A stretch of 64,000 nucleotides of DNA from positions 1 through 64,000 of the IMG/VR virus record IMGVR_UViG_3300029268_000016; one strand, given 5' to 3'. The position numbers and the translations under genes are program-made. Source of the DNA: a virus. Shown in pieces: positions 58,752 to 64,000 of this stretch (positions are counted from its first letter, which is position 1; each line of letters opens with the position of its first letter). A model generated the notes under the pieces. The model was not told where the DNA came from and made no database searches. It saw only the letters and a program-made list of their open reading frames with translations.

Positions 58752-59276
58752 TCAGTTGTTGAGCGCGATAACGTCTTCGAGGCTGACTTGAGGGTCGGCT
58801 GCCGCCAACGATGCGAGGTCCACAACAACAGCGTCGACTGCTGCGCTGTCGGGAGCGGCAAGGACTTCGTCCCGCTTGAGGTAGTAGTGCTGGAGTACGG
58901 ACTTGATCCAGTCGATCGCCATCTGAATCAGAGCCACACGGTTGACGTACCCGAGCACTTGGGCCTCTTGGTAGAGCATCATCAGGGAACGCTGCTGGGC
59001 ATCGGAGTAACGCGCCTCGATGACGTTCCGAGTCACGTCATACTTGAGTCGGTGGATGCAATGTTCCTTGGTGCGAGCCAGTCTTTCTGCGGCCACGGAG
59101 AGAGCCACAGCTGACGAAAACTCAGCGTGTAGCTCTTCAAGCGCGACATCGTCCATCTCGATGCGATTGGGCGGGCAGACATCACCTGCTCTGAGGAGCA
59201 GCGAACTGTCGACACTCCCTACAGGTCGTCCACGTGGGTCATCCGGACCTACAAGCAAAACAGCGTACAAAGCCAT
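58752..59276 (-). CDS. Hypothetical protein next to tail fibre
   Basis: 174 aa. Short beta start (LYAVLLVGPDDPRGRPVG), then long helices (EVIEARYSDAQ-like region and LIQMAIDWIKSVLQHYYLKR). The start is 8 nt after the fibre stop. Might be a fibre-assembly chaperone by position. Confidence 0.6.
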   Translation of the reverse strand: MALYAVLLVGPDDPRGRPVGSVDSSLLLRAGDVCPPNRIEMDDVALEELHAEFSSAVALSVAAERLARTKEHCIHRLKYDVTRNVIEARYSDAQQRSLMMLYQEAQVLGYVNRVALIQMAIDWIKSVLQHYYLKRDEVLAAPDSAAVDAVVVDLASLAAADPQVSLEDVIALNN

Positions 59277-59284
59277 GAATCACC

Positions 59285-62200
59285 TCACCGCTCAGTGTTG
59301 AAGTAACAGTGTCCGTAAACGAAGTCGACGAGCGCGGTGCGTGCAGTGGTGCCGACGAGCTTGAATAGCTGGAGCTGGATACCGAACAGGTCGGCGTTGG
59401 TCGGTACGGGTGCGCCGGTCTGGGTCTGCACAAGGACATCGTTGATGTAGTACTGAACGGAAGCGGTGGTGCGGTCCCACTCGATACGAAGAACGTACCA
59501 AGTGTTCACAGCAACCGCCGACTCCTGCGAGGATGTGTTTACGCCGTCGTTGCCGGTCACTGTGAACCAGACATCTGTACCGAGCGCGGCGCGATTGTAC
59601 TCGAACATCGCGTAGTCGGTACCTGCGGTCTGACCAGCGGTGTTTGAGAACCCGAAGCGAAACACATACTCCTGCAAAGCTGTGGAAAGCAGCGAGAACT
59701 GAACGCGCGCGCTGCACACAAGTTTTCCAAAGTTGGGCCGGACCAGATCGGTCGTGCCGAAAACGTACTGGATTCCTGAGGTGGCAGCGACGCCTGTGTT
59801 CATCGACGAGATACCGAAGCTGTTGTTCGTGAGCCCCGGGAGTGGCGCCGATGTTTGACCTGCGACAGCCCCCGTCGAGACTGCTGCCCACCGACTGTCG
59901 CTTGATATCGGTTGCCCGCTTGTCCGAACCATGTCGTCGATGAACTCAAACGAGTAGAGGGCCCGCTTCGGTTCCTCTACGCCGCCGCCGAGGTGGGTGG
60001 TGCCTGCCTGTACCCACAAAGCGCGGTTCTCAACGATGGTGGCGTTGGTCCCAGCGATCGGAGCGCCAAGGACGGCGACAGTGGCGGCGTTTGTGATCGT
60101 TGATGCCGCTGTAAATGCGTAGGTCTGAGGGCCGACACTAAATGTCCGCTGGTTTGTCAGGCTTCCAGCGTTGTACTGAATGACTTTGCTAGGGGCGTTA
60201 CCTGCGAAATTCCACAGATAGGAGATGATCTCCTGACTTGCCGGTTGCGCGGTCAGTCCCGGTCCTTGCGCGATGACGCTCAGACCAATCCCAACAGTTG
60301 TGTCGAACGGTGATATACCGCCGATGCTCAACACACCGGAAGCATCGATTGAATGAGCAGCGACGCCGTTGTTCCTTGCAAGGAAGATGGGGCTTGTGCT
60401 CCCCGCGTTGTCACACACCAGTGCGCCGCTGGCGGGCAAGATACTGTCAGTTTGCCCGTAGAGTGTGAAGTAGCCACCGGTGAGAACTGGTGTGCCTGCA
60501 GAGGCGAAGGCCGTGCCGTAGACGCCGATGTTCTCGGTTCCCGCAGCACCTCTCGATCTCCCGATGACACCGTAGTTTCGCGCCGTAGACGACTGACCTT
60601 GGCCGTACAGACCCGCGTTGTGGCCAACGGTGACTCCTGTGGACGCACCGACTACCCCTACGTTTCCCGCAGGCTCTAGTCCTGCGCCGAGAGCCATCAG
60701 CAGCACGCCTTGACCCTTCGCGACGCTCTCTCCTGACACCGCAGAGGTGCCGCCGGTGCCTGTGTAGCCTCCGTCGGCCATAGAAGTGTAGACGCCACGA
60801 GTATTGATCGCGGTTGTGCCTGAAGCTGTGGTCAGCTGAAACCGTACCCCTGCAGGAAGCACATCAGCATTCGCGTATGTCGTCTGCGCCCGCAAAGCAT
60901 GGTGACCGTCAGGCTGCGTGCCTGCAACGATGCTCACTGCAGAGGCCCCTGTGTATCCAACCACTGGAGCTACGGTCACCGTACCTGAATTCGCTAGCGT
61001 AAAAACTGCGGTCCCGTTGTCACGGGCGATAAGGATGCTTTCGGCGACCGCAAGATTGTCGACGTCCAGCGTTGCCCCGTGAGTACCAGCTGCTCGGTTG
61101 ATGCCTACGCGGGCGGTGCCTGCATCGACGAAGAGGAGGTCCGGTCGTCCCCCAGCCGAGACTCGTGCAGTTCCTGAGATGGTCGTCGTGATCGACGCTG
61201 CGCCGATGTTCACTGCCGACGTGTTCGTGGCACCAATGGTCACAACGCCGCTAACACCTGCGCCGGTTGCCGCACCACCTCGGAGGGTGACCCCGCCGCC
61301 GTTGTTACCGCCAGCGCCGCCGTTGGAGCCTCCCGCGCCGCCTGCAAAGGTGAGGCTCCCACCGACGCCTGCAGCGTTCACCGAAGCGGCGCTGCTACCA
61401 CCGACACCCGCCGTGAGTGTAAAACTACCGCCGATACCCGCCGCGCCCGTTGTCGTGGCCGCGCCGCCTGCGCCAGCCGTCGACGTCCACGCACCGCCCG
61501 CTCCAGCCGCACCTGTGCCTGTGTTGGCCGCGCCGCCTGCGCCTCCGGACCAGCTGAAGCTGCTCCCGCTTCCAGCCGACCCTGACACCGTACCCGCGAT
61601 GCCGCCCGCACTGCCAAGGGTGAGAAATTGACCTGCGCTCGAACCACCTGTGGAGGTACCGCCCGCCCCGCCCGCACCGGGACTGACGATCACGCCTCCC
61701 GCGCTGCCTGCCTGCCTCGTACCCAAAGCAGGTTGTGAGTTGCCCGGGGAGAGAGTGATGCTGCTGCTGGTGCCAGCAGCAGCAGCAGCCGACGCTGCAC
61801 CTCCGAGACCAGTAGTCAGGATGAGACTGCCGCTGGTGCCGCCCGACTGGGAACCAGTCGAAGCGTTTCCACCGTTGCCTGTCGTGATGGTGATACCACC
61901 ACCCGCGCCGCCGGGTCCGGTAGTCGTTCCCGCCGTGCCACCGTTACCCGCCGTGAACTGAAAGGCTCCACCAGAGCCACCGCCGAAGCCCGTCGCACCG
62001 GCATTCCCGCCCAGCCCACCAGTCAGTAGGATGTTTCCACCTTGCTGACCTGACTGGTTCCCGGCGCCCTGCCCACCTGCCCCGGTCGTGACAGTGAAGT
62101 CCCCGCCCGAACCCCCGCTGAACGTGAGGTCCACTGCTGTGGCACCTGCACCGCTGATGATCTGAACTGCGCCGCCGGTCTGGCTCGCAGCCGTAGCCGT

Positions 62201-62578
62201 GGCTGGAGAGCTGCCTGCGCTGATTGTCAGGGCTCTCCCGACCGTGCTGACGGACTGTGTCGTCGTGATCGAGTGATTGGCAGCGTTGCCGAAGATGATG
62301 TTCGAGGCACCGGGCAGCGTGAGGCCCGCCGAGGAGAAGCGCCCAACTTCTGTTGCGCCCAGCGAGAAAAGCAGGTCGTCCGTCAGGGTCTGGGTCTTGA
62401 CCGTGAGAGTCCCGGTCGATCCCAACACGACCTGCCCAACCTCCAAAGTACCCGTTGCAGCCACGCGACGGTGTTCGGCCAAGGAAACAAGCTGTAGCGC
62501 ACGGTCGACATCAGCCACAGGCACCTCGATAGAAAACTTGTAGTCCCCACCGATACCACGGCGGGTCAGGTCGGTCAT
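59285..62578 (-). CDS. Glycine-rich tail fibre / adhesin with C-terminal lectin-like domain
   Basis: 1097 aa. N-terminal ~125 residues are beta-rich and could attach to the virion. About 130-430 is a run of glycine-rich units (GGSGGAFQFTAGNGG-like, with periodic T/S), like the polyglycine-helix regions of some phage adhesins. Then come beta-helix type sequence and a C-terminal ~230-residue concanavalin/LamG-like domain (VCSARVQFSLLSTALQEYVF, then YVLRIEWDRTTASVQYYIND). Likely receptor binding. The first 65 nt upstream are shared with the divergent phosphatase gene. Confidence 0.8.
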   Translation of the reverse strand: MTDLTRRGIGGDYKFSIEVPVADVDRALQLVSLAEHRRVAATGTLEVGQVVLGSTGTLTVKTQTLTDDLLFSLGATEVGRFSSAGLTLPGASNIIFGNAANHSITTTQSVSTVGRALTISAGSSPATATAASQTGGAVQIISGAGATAVDLTFSGGSGGDFTVTTGAGGQGAGNQSGQQGGNILLTGGLGGNAGATGFGGGSGGAFQFTAGNGGTAGTTTGPGGAGGGITITTGNGGNASTGSQSGGTSGSLILTTGLGGAASAAAAAGTSSSITLSPGNSQPALGTRQAGSAGGVIVSPGAGGAGGTSTGGSSAGQFLTLGSAGGIAGTVSGSAGSGSSFSWSGGAGGAANTGTGAAGAGGAWTSTAGAGGAATTTGAAGIGGSFTLTAGVGGSSAASVNAAGVGGSLTFAGGAGGSNGGAGGNNGGGVTLRGGAATGAGVSGVVTIGATNTSAVNIGAASITTTISGTARVSAGGRPDLLFVDAGTARVGINRAAGTHGATLDVDNLAVAESILIARDNGTAVFTLANSGTVTVAPVVGYTGASAVSIVAGTQPDGHHALRAQTTYANADVLPAGVRFQLTTASGTTAINTRGVYTSMADGGYTGTGGTSAVSGESVAKGQGVLLMALGAGLEPAGNVGVVGASTGVTVGHNAGLYGQGQSSTARNYGVIGRSRGAAGTENIGVYGTAFASAGTPVLTGGYFTLYGQTDSILPASGALVCDNAGSTSPIFLARNNGVAAHSIDASGVLSIGGISPFDTTVGIGLSVIAQGPGLTAQPASQEIISYLWNFAGNAPSKVIQYNAGSLTNQRTFSVGPQTYAFTAASTITNAATVAVLGAPIAGTNATIVENRALWVQAGTTHLGGGVEEPKRALYSFEFIDDMVRTSGQPISSDSRWAAVSTGAVAGQTSAPLPGLTNNSFGISSMNTGVAATSGIQYVFGTTDLVRPNFGKLVCSARVQFSLLSTALQEYVFRFGFSNTAGQTAGTDYAMFEYNRAALGTDVWFTVTGNDGVNTSSQESAVAVNTWYVLRIEWDRTTASVQYYINDVLVQTQTGAPVPTNADLFGIQLQLFKLVGTTARTALVDFVYGHCYFNTER
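61270..62190 (-). repeat. Glycine-rich repeat region of tail fibre gene
   Basis: About sixteen degenerate ~20-25-codon units, each with GG-x(2-4)-[FLI]x[FL]-T-x-G-x-GG, giving GC-rich, slippage-prone DNA. Length variation between relatives is likely. Confidence 0.65.
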
Positions 62579-62640
62579 CAGCCCCCGACGGCTTCCGTGC
62601 GCCCCGTAAGGCGTCGTCCCGATCCTGTTACACCTGCGTC

Positions 62641-63438
62641 ATGACGCGAAATTTCGTGTGTGGCGATGTCCACGGATGTCTCCAAGAACTGAAGCAGCTG
62701 CTCTCGCGGGCAGGCTTCCGCCAAGGAACCGATCGGCTGGTTCTGGTCGGCGACTTGGTCGACCGGGGCCCTGACTCTGTTGGAGTGGTCCGCTTCGCGA
62801 TGGAGATCGGCGCGGACTGCGTGCTGGGGAACCACGAGGAGAAGCACCTGCGGTACCGCAAGCACGCTCTGAAGGCGTCTTTCGACAAGACCTACAAGAA
62901 CCCGATGCAGATGCCGCACCCCGAGGTCCACAAGACCCTCACGGGGAAGGAGTGGGCGTGGATGGGCGCGCTCCCCCTCACCATCTGGTTGCGCCCTGAC
63001 CTCGTCGTTGTCCACGGGGGCTTCTCAGTGGACTCTCCTCCCGAGGCCCCACATCTGAACTCCTGCCGCATCCGGTACGTCGAGCAGGACTCTGGAGAGT
63101 CGAAGGGCTCGGCGGACGGCATATCCCAGCCCCCACGAACCGTTTTCTGGCCCGAACGCTACACCGGCGGGGCAACCGGGAAAGTCTCGGTCATCTATGG
63201 CCATCAGCCGTTCAGGGCGGTCCGGCACGACCGCCGTCTGGGACCATACGGTGCCGCCCACACGATCGGCATCGACACGAGCTGCTGCTACGGCGGGGCC
63301 CTCACCGGGTACTGGGTTGAGGAGGAGCGCTTCGTTCAGTCGAAGTCGCTCCAGCGGTTCTGGTCAGCAGGCGTGGACTCTTCCCGGGAGGACTGGATGT
63401 CCGCGTGGACGGCTCGCCCCTCGAAGACGGTTCAGTAG
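62641..63438 (+). CDS. PPP-family metallophosphatase (lambda phosphatase-like)
   Basis: 265 aa. GDVHG, GDLVDRG and GNHEEK in order, later VVVHGG and VIYGHQP, so both metal ligands and the catalytic His are present. Lambda-like phosphatases act on Ser/Thr/Tyr phosphoproteins or nucleotides. TGTTAC is 10 nt before the ATG. A GGACCATACGGTGCC site lies inside (63241-63255). Confidence 0.88.
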   Translation: MTRNFVCGDVHGCLQELKQLLSRAGFRQGTDRLVLVGDLVDRGPDSVGVVRFAMEIGADCVLGNHEEKHLRYRKHALKASFDKTYKNPMQMPHPEVHKTLTGKEWAWMGALPLTIWLRPDLVVVHGGFSVDSPPEAPHLNSCRIRYVEQDSGESKGSADGISQPPRTVFWPERYTGGATGKVSVIYGHQPFRAVRHDRRLGPYGAAHTIGIDTSCCYGGALTGYWVEEERFVQSKSLQRFWSAGVDSSREDWMSAWTARPSKTVQ

Positions 63439-63650
63439 CCGTCCTTCGCCCAGCCTTTGCCCTTCAAGACGAATGACGATGCTGAGAGCGTGCGCTCGTA
63501 GTGGCCCTCGCACTTTCGGCCCCCGATGGGCTCTCGGTTCTCGTCGAGCACGATGTAGAAGCCCATGCACTCCTTCGGAGGGGACTCCTTTGGAGAGAAA
63601 ACTTCGATGCGTGTCTTGCACCCGGTGCATTCATAGTCGTGGATCGGCAC
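63432..63650 (-). CDS. FmdB-type small zinc-ribbon protein
   Basis: 72 aa. MPIHDYECTGCKTRIEVFSP and the C-terminal SASSFVLKGKGWAKDGY are the hallmarks of FmdB-like proteins. In the middle is a KCEGHYE Cys. Role in phages unknown. Confidence 0.75.
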   Translation of the reverse strand: MPIHDYECTGCKTRIEVFSPKESPPKECMGFYIVLDENREPIGGRKCEGHYERTLSASSFVLKGKGWAKDGY

Positions 63651-63653
63651 AGG

Positions 63654-64000
63654 TCACTCCTTCGAGGAAACGTCCATAGCCCACAGCAGCACATCCACCT
63701 GATTGTGGAGGTCAGCGATGGGGCCGTTGTTCACGATTTCACGGTCCACGGCATAGTCGTCCATGCTCGTCTCGGAGGCGTGCAGGTCCGTTCGTTCTCC
63801 CAAGGAGGGCCGGATGACGCGCCAGATCTCGCCGCCCAAGGCTTTGACGACATCGGCCTCGTTGGGGAAGCGGACATCGGTGATGACGAAGGAGAACGGC
63901 CCGCTCGGTCCCGTCTGGAAGCTCTCAAGCCTGCGCTGGAGCGATTTCACCCAGAGGTTCTGGTCGAGTTGCCGACCTATCTCGGTCCCGAAGGACTGAA
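63654..64000 (-). CDS. Deoxynucleoside monophosphate kinase, C-terminal part
   Basis: Frame runs off the right edge. FGTEIGRQLDQNLWVKSL, then VITDVRFPNEADVVKALGGE, IWRVIRP and HASETSMDDY-type ends match T4 gp1-like dNMP kinase. The P-loop lies outside the window. It converts dNMPs to dNDPs. Confidence 0.8.
   Translation of the reverse strand, partial: QSFGTEIGRQLDQNLWVKSLQRRLESFQTGPSGPFSFVITDVRFPNEADVVKALGGEIWRVIRPSLGERTDLHASETSMDDYAVDREIVNNGPIADLHNQVDVLLWAMDVSSKE

Noticed and set aside
59303-59308. TGTTAC element at the 3' end of the fibre gene
   Set aside because: It encodes Cys-Tyr in the fibre C-terminus and may be chance.

Overview
The window is part of a large tailed double-stranded DNA phage genome (or prophage) with high G+C and tightly packed genes. 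Most neighbours overlap by 1-8 nt or lie a few bases apart, often as ATGA or TGATG junctions. No tRNA, rRNA, IS element or CRISPR array was seen. The head genes are T4-like: a gp17-type terminase, a gp20-type portal, a gp21-type prohead protease carrying a scaffold-like tail, and what is probably the first part of the major capsid protein. This suggests a myovirus-like virion, although no sheath or baseplate gene lies inside the window. The host cannot be read directly. The G+C-rich codons, the thaumatin-like lipoprotein, the patatin and the PPP phosphatase would fit a soil or myxobacterial-type Gram-negative host, but that is inference only.

Layout. (1) 1-19 kb, minus strand, read right to left: ParB-like protein, a 255-aa protein, a giant 1612-aa protein with two kinase-like domains, a zeta-toxin/P-loop kinase protein, a family A DNA polymerase with an apparent frameshift, a possible small terminase, large terminase, a 116-aa protein, portal, two head or core proteins, protease-scaffold, capsid. 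(2) 19-39 kb, minus strand: DNA metabolism. It includes two SSB-type proteins, a RuvC-like resolvase, a Cas4/RecB-like nuclease, a second PD-(D/E)XK nuclease, RecA, an SF2 helicase, primase, DnaB helicase, a DnaC-like loader and a winged-helix initiator. A CbbQ/MoxR AAA+ plus VWA pair, ThyX and a small membrane protein follow. (3) 39.5-42.2 kb, minus strand: a tail-fibre-like protein. (4) 42.2-46.1 kb, plus strand: SNase, MazG, dCMP deaminase and many small genes. (5) 46-55 kb: both strands, accessory genes. These include a patatin, a Lar-like protein, an HNH endonuclease, a sigma-70-like factor, a thaumatin-like lipoprotein, DUF4314 and DUF6011 proteins, and a cluster of small plus-strand genes with a SWIM finger. 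(6) 55.3-58.2 kb, plus strand: a protein resembling AcrVA2 and a C39-like cysteine peptidase. (7) 58.2-62.6 kb, minus strand: small tail-associated genes and a glycine-rich 1097-aa fibre. (8) 62.6-64 kb: a PPP phosphatase (plus), then an FmdB-type zinc ribbon and a dNMP kinase fragment (minus).

How the genes fit together. The initiator, loader, helicase and primase genes lie next to one another and in that order. The initiator gene itself carries a block of DNA repeats that looks like a phage-lambda-type origin. Polymerase, two SSBs, RecA, RuvC and nucleases complete a largely self-sufficient replication and recombination set. ThyX, MazG, dCMP deaminase and dNMP kinase handle nucleotide supply.

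The strongest non-coding signals are the origin-like iterons at about 32.3-32.7 kb and a near-palindrome GGACCATAYGGNCC scattered along the whole window. There is also a family of small tetraloop hairpins placed just before the ribosome-binding site of at least seven genes, a TGTTAC word just upstream of many gene starts, and two near-identical sigma70-type promoters at 49.7 and 54.0 kb.
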